64,000 nt of DNA from Flavobacterium sp. (GCA_012837155.1 CP051546.1:833404-897403), one strand, 5' to 3'; numbered from the stretch's first letter, positions 27,540 to 39,373 are shown. Translations and numbers: made by a program. The notes: a model not told the origin generated them from the letters alone.

Positions 27540-28798
27540 ATGGAAATTAGTATTATAATATTGTGTCTAATACTATGTGCCTTCTTTTCGGGAATGGAAA
27601 TTGCCTTCATTTCTTCCAATAAAATATATCTTGAAATCGAAAAAAGCAAGATAATTTTCTTTCTAACATTCTTACGAAACTTACTGAAAAACCTTCAAAA
27701 TTTATTGCAGCTATGCTTATTGGAAACAATATAGCACTAGTGATTTATGGGTTTTTCATGGGAGATTTATTAATGCGATGGGTTGAAATGTTGGGCTATC
27801 ATTTTTCTGAATTTCTAAATTTATTAGTTCAAACCTTTCTTTCCACCTTAATTGTTTTGATAACGGCAGAATTTTTGCCCAAGGTTTTTTTTCAAATTTA
27901 TGCCAATTCGCTCATTAAGTTTTTTGCGATTCCGGCCTACTTTTTTTATCTGGTATTTTATTTTATTTCCACTTTCTTTATTTGGATTTCGGATTTTGTA
28001 TTAAAAAAATTCTTTAAAACCGAAGGCGATTATGTGCCGTTGTATTTTAGCAAGGCAGAACTCGGAAATTATATTACCGAACAAATGAGCGCGGTCGAAG
28101 ATCATGAGGATATGGATTCTGAAATTCAAATGTTTCAAAATGCCTTGGACTTTTCGGGAGTGAAAGCCAGAGACATTATGTGTCCCAGAACCGAAATTGT
28201 GGCAGTTGAACTTTTTGATACCGTGTCTGAATTAAAAGAATTGTTTATAAAAACAGGTTATTCTAAAGTGGTAGTTTATCAAAATTCTCTCGACGATATT
28301 ATAGGGTATGTGCATTCGTTTGATTTATTCAAAAAGCCGAAAAGCATTAAATCGATTGTCATACCAGTCGAGTTTGTTCCAGAAACTATATATATTAAAG
28401 ATGCGATGGAATTGCTTACCAAAAAGAGAAAAAGTGTGGCGATTGTACTTGATGAACACGGAGGAACTTCTGGAATTATAACCATTGAAGATATTGTAGA
28501 GGAACTTTTTGGAGAAATTGAAGACGAACACGATTCAGACGAGGAATTAACTGAAAAAGAGATTGAAGAGGGTGTTTATATTTTTTCAGCTAGATTAGAT
28601 GTCGAATACTTGAACCAAACCTATAAGTTGGTCATTCCTGAAAGTGATTCTTACGGCACTCTTGGCGGTTTTATTGTAGATTCGACTAAAGAAATTCCTC
28701 AAAAAGGCGATGCAATTACCATCGGAATCTATCATTTTCTTATAGAAGAAGCTACAAACAAAAAAATTGAATTGGTTAAAATGACGATAAAAGATTGA
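27540..28798 (+). CDS. CorC/HlyC (CNNM)-family transporter protein (one frameshift)
   Basis: About 419 residues. The N-terminal CNNM membrane domain starts ILCLILCAFFSGMEIAFISS. The frame breaks near 27645 in an A run; adding or dropping one base restores LEIEKKQDNFLSNILTKLTE and then AAMLIGNNIALVIYG. Two CBS domains follow (MCPRTEIVAVELFD to DIIGYVHSFDLF; EHGGTSGIITIEDIVEELFG). A CorC_HlyC C-terminal domain ends it (YGTLGGFIVDSTKEIPQKGD). Relatives act in Mg2+/Co2+ handling. Same operon as lptC. Confidence 0.88.
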
Positions 28799-28907
28799 TT
28801 TTTTTTGGGAAATCAAAATTTCTTGTAAATTATAACGCGACTAGTATAATTATTAATTAGATAATTGTATTTTCGCAAACTGAATATAAAAATTAACAAC
28901 AATAAAA

Positions 28908-31006
28908 ATGGCAGTTTTAGCAAAAATTAGACAACGTTCCGCTTTAATGATAGTAGTTATTGCATTTGCATTATTTGCATTTCTAGTACCAAGTCTATTT
29001 GATAAAGGGAATTTTGGTAAAAATTCTACCAATGTAGGAAGCATTAATGGGAAAAACATTTCATTTGAAGATTTCCGAATAAAAGTAAGCAATGTTGAAA
29101 AAAGTCAACAAGGCGTTACTTCAACCGCTGCGGCAAATAGAGTTTGGGATCAAGAAGTTTCCATAGCCTTGCTAACAGCCGAATTCGATAAGTTAGGAAT
29201 AAGAGTGGGCGAAAAGGCATTATTAGAAGTCTTGAAATCAGATCAAAATATTGGGAAAAACCCCATTTTCTTGAATAGCGCAGGAATTTTGACGAAGCTA
29301 AATTTAAAGAATATTTCAAGTCAAATCCGCAACAAGCACAGGTTTTGAAAGAAAGAGAAAAAGACGCTGAGCTTAATGCAAAATATCAAATATACAGCAA
29401 CTTAGTAAAGGCGGGACTTTATACTACCGAAAGCGAAGGAAAACTGAAATATGAAATGGAATCTAACAAGGTTAATTTTTCGTATGTGGCTGGATTGTAT
29501 TCGACGGTTAAAGATAGCGATGTAAAAATTTCTGATGAGGAGATTGTAACTTTCATGAAAAAAAATGAAAAAAAATACAAAGCAGAGGAAACTCGGGAAG
29601 TCGAATATGTGCTAATCGAAGACAAAGCCTCGCCACAGGATGAAGCTGAAGTAAAATCTAAAATAAACGCAGTCTTGTCAGGAAGCATAGTTTACAACCA
29701 AGCGACAGCTAAAAACGACACTTTGCCAGGATTTAAAAATGCAACAAATACAATTGAGTTTGTGAATTCAAATTCAGATATTCCTTATGATTCGACTTAT
29801 GTGGCTAAAAAAGATTTGCCAGCAATTGACGCAGATAAATTGTATAATTTGGCTCCAGGAGAAATTTACGGGCCTTACAAATTTGGAAACTACTATTGTG
29901 TGTCAAAATCATTAGGAAAAAAACTGGGTGTAAATGCAAAAGCAAGCCATATCTTAATTAGCTACGAAGGGGCTCAAGTTCCAAATCAAAAAGAAAAACG
30001 CACCAAAGAGCAAGCTAAAGCTAAAGCAGAAGCGATCTTGGCTCAGGTAATTGCAAATCCAGATAGTTTCTTGATGCAGGCATTTACCAGTTCAGACGAT
30101 TCATCGGCGCAACAAGGAGGTGATTTAGGTTATTTTGGTCCAAATCAAATGGTAAAACCTTTTAACGATTTTGTTTTCAATAATCCTATCGGGAAAGTTG
30201 GTTTGGTTGAAACTCCTTTTGGATTTCACATTATTAAAATTACCGATAAACAAGACGGAATTCGTTTAGCCACTATCGCTCAAAAAGTGGAGGCTTCAGA
30301 AGCTACTTCGGATAAAATATTTACTCAGGCTACTAAATTCGAAATGGATGCTACGGCTAAAGATTTCAATCAAACAGCAAAAGAGATGAAACTTACAATT
30401 GCACCCGCTGTTACTGTAAAAATTATGGATGAGCCTTTTGGAGCCTTGGGAAATCAAAGAAACATCGTGAGATGGGCTTTTGAAGACGGAACAGATGTTG
30501 GTACTATAAAAAGATTTGAGGTAGCTAATTTAGGTCACGTAATTGCGAGACTTAAAAAAGTGAATAAAGCAGGTTTAATGGCAGTTGATTTAGTTAGATC
30601 TTATGTAGAGCCTATTCTTAAAAACAAGAAGAAAGCGGAGTTGATTAAAATGAAAATGACGGGAACTTCATTAGAAGCGATTGCAAAAAATACGGGATCG
30701 ACAATTCAACAAGCGACCGATGTGACTATGCAAAATCCAGTTTTAACTGGCGGTGTTGGTCAAGAACCTAAAGTGGTAGGAAATGCATTTGCATTAGAAG
30801 CGGGTAAAATTTCGGCTCCAATCGAAGGAAATACAGGAGTATATGTGGTAAAAAACATAAACACAACTAAGGCAGCAGTATTGAAAAACCATGCAACGTA
30901 TGTTGCGCAGCTAAAAGCGCAAAGTGCAGGAGATGTTAATAGAGTTATTCCTGCGCTGAAAGCCAATGCTGAAATTAAAGATAATAGAAGTCAGTTTAAT
31001 TACTAG
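28908..31006 (+). CDS. ppiD: Membrane-anchored PpiD-like peptidyl-prolyl isomerase (one frameshift)
   Basis: About 699 residues. An N-terminal anchor (SALMIVVIAFALFAFLVPSL) leads to a SurA_N-like region. The frame breaks near 29290; restored, it continues with QQAQVLKEREKDAELNAKYQ. A parvulin domain follows near residue 340 (VNAKASHILISYEGAQ to LVETPFGFHIIKITDKQDG), then a second rotamase-like region (LEAGKISAPIEGNTGVYVVK). It helps fold outer membrane proteins from the inner-membrane side. Typical neighbour of the lptC-corC group. A strong shared terminator follows. Confidence 0.9.
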
Positions 31007-31026
31007 ATAACATTCTTCTCAATTAT

Positions 31027-31066
31027 AAAAAAATTCTGTCCTGATATTTTGGGACAGAATTTTTTT
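31027..31066. terminator. Bidirectional terminator between ppiD and the GYDIA kinase
   Basis: Arms AAAAAAATTCTGTCC (31027-31041) and GGACAGAATTTTTTT (31052-31066) pair perfectly with a 10-base loop, serving both convergent genes. Confidence 0.9.
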
Positions 31067-31979
31067 TATAGAATCATTTTTTTGTAAGGAACAATAATTT
31101 CATATCCTTTTTCTTTGAAATAGCCCGTTGGATTTTCTTTTGAAACGACTAAAACAAAGTCGCCACCCCAAGCACCAAGGCTTTTTATGATGCCTTCAAA
31201 ATCAGGAAATAAGGATTCTTTTACCGTTTTCATTCCTAGAATACCGCTCATTTCGGTTTCGTGTTTTTGTATTGCCAAGGCAAATTCTTCGAGGGTTTTT
31301 GCATTTAAAACTTCCTGAGTTATTTGGTCGTTTTTGATGATTATTTTCGCTAAGTCTTTGTTCTTGTTCTTATAGTAAGTAGCAATGGCTGTTTTGCTAT
31401 TTTGCTTTTGTCAAGGTAAACAAAGTATAGATTTTCAGTATATTTAGGGGCAAAAGTTACTTTTTCGACAATTGGTTTTTCGTTTTCTAAATGATACAGA
31501 ATAGGATTGTCATTTTGAGCACAAGCAATATCATAACCGCTTCCGCCAAAACTATTTTTCAATAAAACAAAGGCGTCTATTTGAAGCCATTGCGCAATAG
31601 CATTGATTAAGGTCGATGAGGTTCCTAAACCCCAATTTCTAGAAAAGCTAAGTTTTGTGCTAATGGAATATCCTTTGGATTGATGAATAAAATCGGGATT
31701 TAATAAATATCCTTCGTGTAAGATTGCTGTCAGCGTGTTTCTTACAGACGATTTTTCTGTGATTGTTTTATTCGAAATAGCAACGAATGAAAAAATGTCT
31801 TCAAACCAAATGCTTCCGTCAGCATCATAACTTTTCCATTTAATTTCTTGATTGCTTCCTTCTTCAACAATTAAATTCTGTCCAAATTTTGTAGGTAATG
31901 CAAATGCTTTGGCACCATCAAGAACTAAATATTCTCCTGTGATTAATAGTTTTCCGTTACTGTAAAATTCTTTTTTCAT
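31066..31979 (-). CDS. GYDIA-family GHMP kinase (one frameshift)
   Basis: I chose the ATG at 31979, giving MKKEFYSNGKLLITGEYLVL, the standard GHMP N-terminus; an upstream ATG at 32054 adds 25 unlikely residues. The ATP loop reads NWGLGTSSTLINAIAQWL, and SGYDIACAQ is the GYDIA motif that names the family. The frame breaks near 31390; the rest reads LAKIIIKNDQITQEVLNAKT to a stop at 31066, about 304 residues in all. Its neighbour is HMG-CoA reductase, so phosphomevalonate kinase is the likely role, but this is inferred from context. Confidence 0.8.
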
Positions 31980-32086
31980 AATATTAGTACGAAAGCATAA
32001 GTTCGCAAAGTTTAGTTCAAAAAGCTTAAAATTTACTTGCTTATAGTTGTTCACGAGCGCGGTCGAGCGTCGAGGATAAATTTATT

Positions 32087-33403
32087 TTACCTCCTTAAAT
32101 TTTCAATATATTCAACAACAGCACTATGGGAAACAATGTGGTGTTTAAAATGTTTTTGTATCAAAAACCGTTCTTCGTCGTTGGCTTCAAACTGGTTTAA
32201 AATGTTGTTCAAATGCATTTTCATGTGTCCGTCCTGAATTCCTGTGGTGGTTAATGAGCGCAATGCTGCAAAATTTTGGGCTAATCCCGCGACGGCAACA
32301 AACTGCATTAACTCCTTTGCTGATGGATTTTCGAGCATTTCTAAAGAGAATTTCGACAAAGGATGTAAAGCGGTCAATCCGCCCACGGTTCCTAGTGCTA
32401 ATGGTACTTCTAGCCAGAAACTGAAGATTTCATTCTCTATTTTAGCGTGCGATAAACTGGTGTAATTCCCATTTCGGGAAGCATAAGCGTGGATTCCGGC
32501 TTCTACGGCTCGAAAGTCATTTCCTGTGGCGAGCACAACAGCATCGATTCCGTTCATAATTCCCTTGTTGTGAGTAACGGCTCTAAAAGGCTCGATTTCG
32601 GCAATTTGAACCGCCTGAATGAATCGTTCTGCAAAGGCTTTTGGATTTGGGATATGTTTTTCTACTAAATCATCGACAGGGCAGGAAACTTCGGCACGAA
32701 CGATACAATTGGGAACGTAATTTGAAAGAATGCTCATAATCACTTCGATTTCTTTTTCGGTTTCAGAAAATAGATTGTAGGCTTGAGCTTCTTGTTTCAA
32801 GGTTTTTGCAAATTGCTCTAAACACGAATTGATAAAATTAGCTCCCATAGAATCTTGGGTGTCAAAAGTGGCATGCAATTGAAAATAATTAGGCAGCAAA
32901 TTCGTCTTATCTTTTAGAGCAATATCTACAATTCCTCCGCCGCGTTTGCGCATGTTTTTGGTAATAGTATCGGTGTCTTCAAAAAACTTGGCTTTGGTTT
33001 GGGCAAAAAATAATTCGAGTTTCGATTCATCTCCTTTGAAAATAAAATGGACTTGACCAATTTTTTCTGTATCGACAACCGTGGCTTTAAATCCGCCACG
33101 CGTAGACCAGAATTTAGCAGCTTTTGAGGCGGCAGCAACAACAGAGCTTTCTTCAATCGCCATCGGGATGGTACTGTATTTTCCGTTAATTAAGAAATTG
33201 GGAGCAACTCCAAGGGGAATATAAAAATTACTAATGGTGTTTTCGATGAATTCGTCGTGCAATTTCTGTATTTTTTCGTCTGAATTCCAATAATTTTTTA
33301 ACAGTACAACGGCTTCTGAAGGGTTGTAAAAATATTTTTTGGCTATCCAATCTATCTTTTCTTCTTTGGATAATTTTGAAAACCCAGCAATGGTATGATT
33401 CAT
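32087..33403 (-). CDS. mvaA: Class II (degradative-type) HMG-CoA reductase
   Basis: An intact 438-residue enzyme. The N-terminal domain opens GFSKLSKEEKIDWIAKKYF and contains PIPLGVAPNF-like YIPLGVAPNFLINGK. PMAIEESSVVAAASKAAKFW carries the catalytic Glu, DTQDSMGANFINSCLEQF the Asp/Asn dinucleotide region, and NKGIMNGIDAVVLATGNDFR the catalytic Lys and Asp. The usual C-terminal flap His is likely in IQKHFKHH. It interconverts HMG-CoA and mevalonate. Given the other mevalonate genes nearby it probably works in the biosynthetic direction despite its class. Confidence 0.92.
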   Translation of the reverse strand: MNHTIAGFSKLSKEEKIDWIAKKYFYNPSEAVVLLKNYWNSDEKIQKLHDEFIENTISNFYIPLGVAPNFLINGKYSTIPMAIEESSVVAAASKAAKFWSTRGGFKATVVDTEKIGQVHFIFKGDESKLELFFAQTKAKFFEDTDTITKNMRKRGGGIVDIALKDKTNLLPNYFQLHATFDTQDSMGANFINSCLEQFAKTLKQEAQAYNLFSETEKEIEVIMSILSNYVPNCIVRAEVSCPVDDLVEKHIPNPKAFAERFIQAVQIAEIEPFRAVTHNKGIMNGIDAVVLATGNDFRAVEAGIHAYASRNGNYTSLSHAKIENEIFSFWLEVPLALGTVGGLTALHPLSKFSLEMLENPSAKELMQFVAVAGLAQNFAALRSLTTTGIQDGHMKMHLNNILNQFEANDEERFLIQKHFKHHIVSHSAVVEYIENLRR

Positions 33404-33429
33404 TTTCAGTAGATTATAGGATGTTTGCG

Positions 33430-33462
33430 CAAAGATACAGATTTCGCTCTTTTATTTGTCAA
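33430..33462 (-). promoter_or_regulatory. Promoter of the HMG-CoA reductase-GYDIA pair
   Basis: TTG, a 22-base spacer and TATCTTTG on the minus strand fit the consensus; the -7 box is 27 bases before the start codon. Confidence 0.55.
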
Positions 33463-33581
33463 TGTAGGATGTTCAATAAATGGTTAAGTTTAATATTCTT
33501 TTTAACATTTAACAGTCGAAATGTGAGATAATTGTAAAATTTTCACTAAAATTGACCTGTTTTTTAATTTAAATAAATTTT

Positions 33582-35749
33582 ATGAATTCGAATAAAATTA
33601 CCTTCTTGTTTTTATTGTTTTTTGTTTGCGCTTTAGGACAACAAAAAATTACCGTTGACGCCATATATAATGGAGAATTTCGTGCAAAAGGAATGGATGA
33701 ATTGCAATCCTTGAAGAATACCAATCAATATACCGTATTGAATTTTGATCAACAAACCAGAAGTTTGCAAATCGATTTGTTTGATTTTGCTAGCTTGAAA
33801 AAAGTTTCAACCTTAATTGATACTAAAGATTATCCTAAATTATCGAGTGGAATCGACAGTTATTCTTTTAGTTCAGATGAAAAATCGATTTTAATTGCCA
33901 ATAACAGCAATCAAATTTACCGACATTCTTTTACCGCCGATTATTTTCTTTACAATCTTGAAAGCAAGGAATTGACCAAAATTCTAGAACAGGTGCAAGA
34001 ACCTACTTTTTCTCCCGACGGAAAAAAGATTGCTTACGCCAAAGAAAACAACCTTTTATTTATGATATTGCCTCTAAAACTAGCAGTCAGATTACTGCCG
34101 ATGGAAGAAAAAACGCCATTATTAACGGAATTACGGATTGGGTTTATGAAGAAGAATTTGCTTTTGTAAGAGCCTTTGATTGGAGTAAAGACAGTAAAAA
34201 AATAGCCTATATTCGTTTTGATGAGAGCGAAGTGCCTGAATTTTCGATGTCGGTTTTTGGTAAAGATTTATATCCAAAAATTGAAACTTTCAAGTATCCA
34301 AAAGCTGGCGAAAAAAACTCATTGGTATCTTTACACCTTTATGATGTGGTTGCAAAATCGACCCAAGATGTTGATTTAAGTAGGTATACTGATTTTTATA
34401 TTGCTAGAATGAAATGGACGAACGATTCCAATATTTTATGTGCTCAGCTATTGAATCGTCATCAGGATAATTTGGATTTATTGTTTGTCGACGGAAATTC
34501 AGGGGTATCAAAAGTTGTTTTGAATGAAAAGGACAACGCCTATATTGATGTTACAGATAATTTGACTTTTTTGAAGGATAACAGTTTTATTTGGACATCA
34601 GAAAAGGACGGTTTTAATCATATTTACTTATATGATAAAGGGGGAAAATTAAAAAATCAAGTAACAAAGGGCAATTGGGAAGTAACATCTTATTATGGTT
34701 TTGATGAAAAAACAAGCACCATTTTTTATCAATCTACAGAAAATGGTTCGATAAATAGAGATGTTTATAGAATTAATATTAGCGGAAAAGATAAAGTTCG
34801 ATTATCGCAAAATGTTGGCACAACTAAGGCGACTTTAAGTCCAAATTTTCAATATTTTATCAACACGTTTTCGAGCGCAACACAACCAACAGTATATACT
34901 TTGAACGAAACTAAGACGGGAAAGCAAGTTCAAGTTATAGAAAAAAACGACGCATTGGTTACAAAATTAAAAGCATATCATTTGCCACAAAAGGATTTTT
35001 TTGTTCTTAAAACAGCAAAAGGGAATGAATTAAATGCTTGGATGATTAAACCAAAAGATTTTGATTCTTCAAAAAAATACCCGGTTTTGATGTATCAATA
35101 TTCTGGTCCAGGGTCACAACAAGTTAATAACGATTGGAACTCTTATGACGATTATTGGTTTATGATGTTGACACAACAAGGGTATATTGTGGCTTGTGTT
35201 GATGGTCGCGGAACTGGTTTTAAAGGAGCTGCTTTCAAAAAAATAACTCAAAAAGAATTGGGGAAATACGAAGTTGAAGATCAAATTGATGCCGCAAAAG
35301 TGATAGGAAATTATCCGTATGTTGATAAATCTAGAATTGGAATTTGGGGTTGGTCGTATGGAGGTTTTATGGCTTCTAATTGTATCTTGAAAGGGAATGA
35401 TGTTTTTAAAATGGCAATTGCGGTTGCTCCGGTTACTAACTGGCGTTTTTATGACAGTATTTATACCGAAAGGTATTTGCAAACACCCCAAGAAAACCCA
35501 AATGGTTATGATACTAATTCGCCAATAAACTTTGTTAATAAACTAAATGGGAAGTTTCTTTTAATTCATGGTTCAGGGGATGATAATGTGCATGTGCAAA
35601 ATTCGATGCAAATGATGGAAGCCTTGATTCAGGCCAACAAACAATTTGATTCTCAAATTTATCCTGACAATGATCATGGAATTTACGGAGGGAAAACCCG
35701 AGTTCAATTGTTTACAAAAATGACTAATTTTATCAATACTAATTTATAA
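33582..35749 (+). CDS. S9B dipeptidyl-peptidase IV (one frameshift)
   Basis: About 722 residues with a signal peptide ending ALGQ. The beta-propeller includes DWVYEEEF, whose Glu pair anchors the substrate N-terminus in DPP-IV enzymes. The frame breaks near 34060; corrected it reads NNLFIYDIASKTSSQITADG. The alpha/beta-hydrolase domain has the nucleophile in GWSYGGFMAS, the catalytic Asp in GSGDDNVHVQNS and the His in PDNDHGIYGG. It removes X-Pro/X-Ala dipeptides in the periplasm. The two POT carriers directly downstream could import the products. Confidence 0.93.
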
Positions 35750-35750
35750 T

Positions 35751-37281
35751 ATGACAATTCGACACCCCCACAAAAAGAATTTTTTGGGCATCCAAGAGCA
35801 CTTTTTATCTTATTTTCACAGAAATGTGGGAACGGTTTTCGTTTTATGGAATGAAGGCATTATTAATCTTTTATTTGACAAAATATTACTTATTCTCGGA
35901 TGATGCTGGAAATTTACTTATTGGAAGTTATGCGGCCTTAGTTTATGCAATGCCTGTAATAGGAGGTTTTATAGCGGATAGGTATTTAGGATTTAGGAAG
36001 GCAATTGTTTTCGGGGGAATATTATTGGTTTTAGGGCATCTTGGAATGGCTTATGAGGGAAATGCAACAACAAAATCTTTGACAGGTGAAATTATTAGAG
36101 ATGATTTTGCACTACAAATATTTTATTTGTCGTTGGCATTTATCGTTATGGGTGTTGGTTTTTTAAAAGCAAATATTTCATCACTTGTTGGGGAACTATA
36201 TGCAGAAGGAGATAAACGTAGAGATTCTGGATTTACCATTTTTTATATGGGAATCAATTTGGGCTCATTTTTAGCGACATTAGTTTGCGTTTGGCTTGGC
36301 GAAGCTTACGGATGGAGTTATGGTTTTGCAGCCGCAGGAATTGGAATGCTTTTGGGATTAATAACTTTTATTTCAGGAAGGAAATTATTAATGGGTAAAG
36401 GAGAATCTAATGTTCCTGAATTTCTTGTGAAATATACTTTTGGTATAAAAAACGAATGGCTAATTTACATAGGAAGTGTTCTTTCGATTGCATTGGTTTG
36501 GCAAATGGTTCAAAGGCATAGCGTTGTTCAATATGCTTTGATTGTTTCTGGTGCGATTTCCTTTATTTATATCCTTTATTTTGCCATCACACAGTTAGAA
36601 AAAGTGGCAAGAGAACGATTGTTAGCACTAACTATTTTAATAGTTTTCACGGTTGTTTTTTGGGCATTATTTGAACAAGCCTATACATCGTTGAATCTTT
36701 TTGCAGATAGGATTTTGGACAGAGGGGCTATTCCTGCTGGTAATTTTTTAAGTTTAAATGCTTTATTTATTGTTTTGTTAGCTCCTTTTTTTGCTTGGCT
36801 TTGGGTAAAACTAGGAAAATATAACCCTAATACAGCTGTTAAATTTTCGATAGCATTACTTCTTGTTGGGCTAGGTTTTGGTTCCTTAGTTTTTGGTATA
36901 AATATATCAGAAATGGGTAAAGTTAGTATGTTTTGGTTGGTGTTAACTTATTTTCTTCACACTTGTGCTGAACTCTGTTTGTCGCCTGTTGGTTTATCAG
37001 CTGTGACTAAATTAACGCCAATAAAAATTGTTGGTTTTATGATGGGAGTTTGGTTTTTAGCAACGGCAAGCTCTGAATTTATTGCTTCGATACTAGCAAA
37101 TATTGCTTCTGTGGATACTACAAATGGCACAGCATTAGATTTGAATTTGGCAAAACAAAGTTATCTCAAACTTTTTGAATATTTATTTTATACAGGTATT
37201 GGTTTTGGAATCCTACTTTTAACGTTTTCGCCAATTATAAAAAGATTAATGCACGGAGTTGATAAAGAATTAAATAATTAA
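35751..37281 (+). CDS. POT/PTR-family peptide transporter 1 (two frameshifts near start)
   Basis: About 510 residues and 12-14 membrane helices. The ATG at 35751 begins one base after the DPP-IV stop. Restoring one base in ACAATTCG and one in the T run near 35815 gives a proper N-terminus, with EFFGHPRALFILFFTEMWER running into the conserved FSFYGMKALLIFYLTKYY. GGFIADRYLGFRKAI is the POT loop, and FTIFYMGINLGSFLATLVC the PTR2 signature. It is a proton-coupled di-/tripeptide importer in the inner membrane. Confidence 0.92.
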
Positions 37282-37285
37282 AAAT

Positions 37286-38827
37286 ATGAATCAAAATACT
37301 ACAGACCAGTTTTTTAAAAATCCAGTTTTAGGGCATCCAGCGGGATTATTTGTTTTATTTTTTACCGAAATGTGGGAGCGATTTTCTTATTATGGAATGC
37401 GTGCCTTATTGGTTTTGTTTTTAACCTCAACAATCGCAAAAGGAGGCTGGGCCTGGAGTGTTGAAGATGCCTTGGCATTATATGGAACTTATACAATGTC
37501 TGTTTATTTCACACCAGTTGTTGGAGGTTTTTTAGCAGATAGATATTTAGGATATAGATGGGCGGTAATTTTTGGAGCATTAGCAATGACCATCGGACAC
37601 GCCTCTATGGCAATAGAAACACCATTATTTTTATACATTGGTATTGGATGTCTTATAGTGGGTAATGGTTTGTTTAAACCAAATATGACTTCTATTATAT
37701 CTAATGCTTATTCAAGTCATCCTGAAAAGAAAGATGGTGCTTATTCCTTATATTATATGGGTGTAAATGCAGGTGCTTTTTTAGGAATCATGTTATGTGG
37801 TTATATTGGAGAAAAAATATCTTGGAGTTGGGGATTTGGTTTAGCAGGAATATTCATGTTCTTTGGTATGTTACAGTTTTATTTTACACAAAATATTTTT
37901 GGAACTATCGGATTAAAGCCCACAGTAGCATCTAAACAGGCATCTAAAGATAAAGAGGCTTTGGAAAATACACCTGCAAATATCATTCGTGATAGAATTA
38001 TTGCGGTTTTAATTTTTTCATTTTTTACTGTTTTCTTTTGGGCAGCATTTGAACAAGCAGGTGGGTCAATGACTATTTTTGCAGAAAAATTTACTCAAAG
38101 AGAATTGTTTGGGAATAGTGCTTCGATTTTTAAAATCGTAGATGCGCTATTGACGATTGTTCCTTTGTTAGTTATTACCTATGTGTTGTTTAAATTATTT
38201 TCTCAAACGTTTAAAGAATATCCTAAAGGAAATAGCATATTGTCCATTAGTTTTGTTATTATTTGGGGAATTGTTCTTTGGAAAGTGGGTAGAGAATATT
38301 ATTCTTTAGAAACAGAAGTTCCTTCGACTTGGTTTGGAATTTTGAATTCCTTATTCATAGTTGTTTTTGCTCCTGTTTTTTCGAAGTGGTGGGAAAGTAA
38401 ATACAACCTTTCAGGTCCAATGAAATTTGGTTTAGGTCTCACTTTACTTGGTTTAGGATTTGGATTTTTAGCTTATGGAAGTATGGGGATTAATCCTGAT
38501 TCAGTAGTAAGAGTAAGTATGTTTTGGCTTATAGCAGCTTATTTATTCCATACTTTAGGAGAGTTATGTATTTCTCCAGTTGGGTTGTCTTATGTGAGTA
38601 AATTAGTTCCTGCCACTTGGATTGGTATTATGTTTGGAGTATATTATTTATTTATAGGTATGGGAAATAAACTAGCAGGTTCTATGGGAGGAATGATTGA
38701 AACGATTACATCTCAATACAGCCTGACCACTTTTTTTCTTATATTTACTGTCGTTTCGATTGGGGCAGGATTATTAATGATAATATTATCCCCTTTTATG
38801 AAAAAATTAATGCACGGTGTAAAATAG
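37286..38827 (+). CDS. POT/PTR-family peptide transporter 2
   Basis: An intact 513-residue paralogue of the preceding gene, four bases downstream. It shares FFTEMWERFSYYGMRALLVL (ExxER-type proton-coupling motif), GGFLADRYLGYRWAV and the PTR2 signature YSLYYMGVNAGAFLGIML. FFWAAFEQAGGSMTIFA holds the conserved helix-7 FEQ element. Tandem duplication with later divergence is likely, perhaps giving different peptide preference. Co-transcription with the DPP-IV gene is likely from the tight spacing. Confidence 0.95.
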   Translation: MNQNTTDQFFKNPVLGHPAGLFVLFFTEMWERFSYYGMRALLVLFLTSTIAKGGWAWSVEDALALYGTYTMSVYFTPVVGGFLADRYLGYRWAVIFGALAMTIGHASMAIETPLFLYIGIGCLIVGNGLFKPNMTSIISNAYSSHPEKKDGAYSLYYMGVNAGAFLGIMLCGYIGEKISWSWGFGLAGIFMFFGMLQFYFTQNIFGTIGLKPTVASKQASKDKEALENTPANIIRDRIIAVLIFSFFTVFFWAAFEQAGGSMTIFAEKFTQRELFGNSASIFKIVDALLTIVPLLVITYVLFKLFSQTFKEYPKGNSILSISFVIIWGIVLWKVGREYYSLETEVPSTWFGILNSLFIVVFAPVFSKWWESKYNLSGPMKFGLGLTLLGLGFGFLAYGSMGINPDSVVRVSMFWLIAAYLFHTLGELCISPVGLSYVSKLVPATWIGIMFGVYYLFIGMGNKLAGSMGGMIETITSQYSLTTFFLIFTVVSIGAGLLMIILSPFMKKLMHGVK

Positions 38828-38882
38828 CCGACATTGTTTGGTATTGTTTTTGTATAAATTTGTAAAATAAATAAATAATTAG

Positions 38883-39373
38883 ATGAAGAAAATAGTAGTA
38901 ATTACCGTATTCATTCTAGGATCTTTTGCAGTTCAGGCGCAAGAACTAGTTTGGCAAACCAACATCAACAAAGCGATGGAAATTTCTAACAAAACCAAAA
39001 AACCAATGTTGTTGTTTTTTACAGGAAGCGATTGGTGTGGTTGGTGCATTCGATTGCAAAAGGAAGTGCTAAAAACTCCTGAATTTGCAGCTTGGGCTAA
39101 CAAAAATGTAGTTCTTGTCGAGCTGGATTATCCAAGAAGAGCCCCACAAAGCGAGGAAATTAAAAGCAAAATGCCGATTTGCAAACGGCTTTCGGAATTC
39201 AAGGATTTCCTACGGTTTGGTTTGCCACGGCTAAGCCGAAAGGAGGAAAACCAAGTTTTACAGGAATAGGGAGTACAGGTTATGTTTCTGGAGGACCTTC
39301 GGCTTGGTTGGCTGTCGCCGATGGTATCTTGAAAAATAAATATAGGTATAAGCGTTTAGTTCGCACTTGTTAA
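38883..39373 (+). CDS. Exported thioredoxin-like protein, C-terminus altered by an IS
   Basis: Signal peptide MKKIVVITVFILGSFAVQAQ is followed by a thioredoxin fold with active site FFTGSDWCGWCIRLQ (CGWC at residues 52-55). The frame breaks near 39172; adding one A gives NADLQTAFGIQGFPTVWFAT with the cis-Pro region. The original protein ended GILKNK. The IS1595 element inserted within the stop codon, so translation now runs on to add YRYKRLVRTC before a stop at 39373. A periplasmic disulfide reductase/isomerase role is likely. Confidence 0.85.

Noticed and set aside
27540-28798. Programmed ribosomal frameshift in corC
   Set aside because: The break is in an A run like dozens of others in this window, and no stimulatory structure is visible; a sequencing indel is simpler.
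32037-32237. Plus-strand gene opposite the HMG-CoA reductase 3' end
   Set aside because: Antisense to a well-conserved intact gene and starting in an intergenic palindrome-like sequence.
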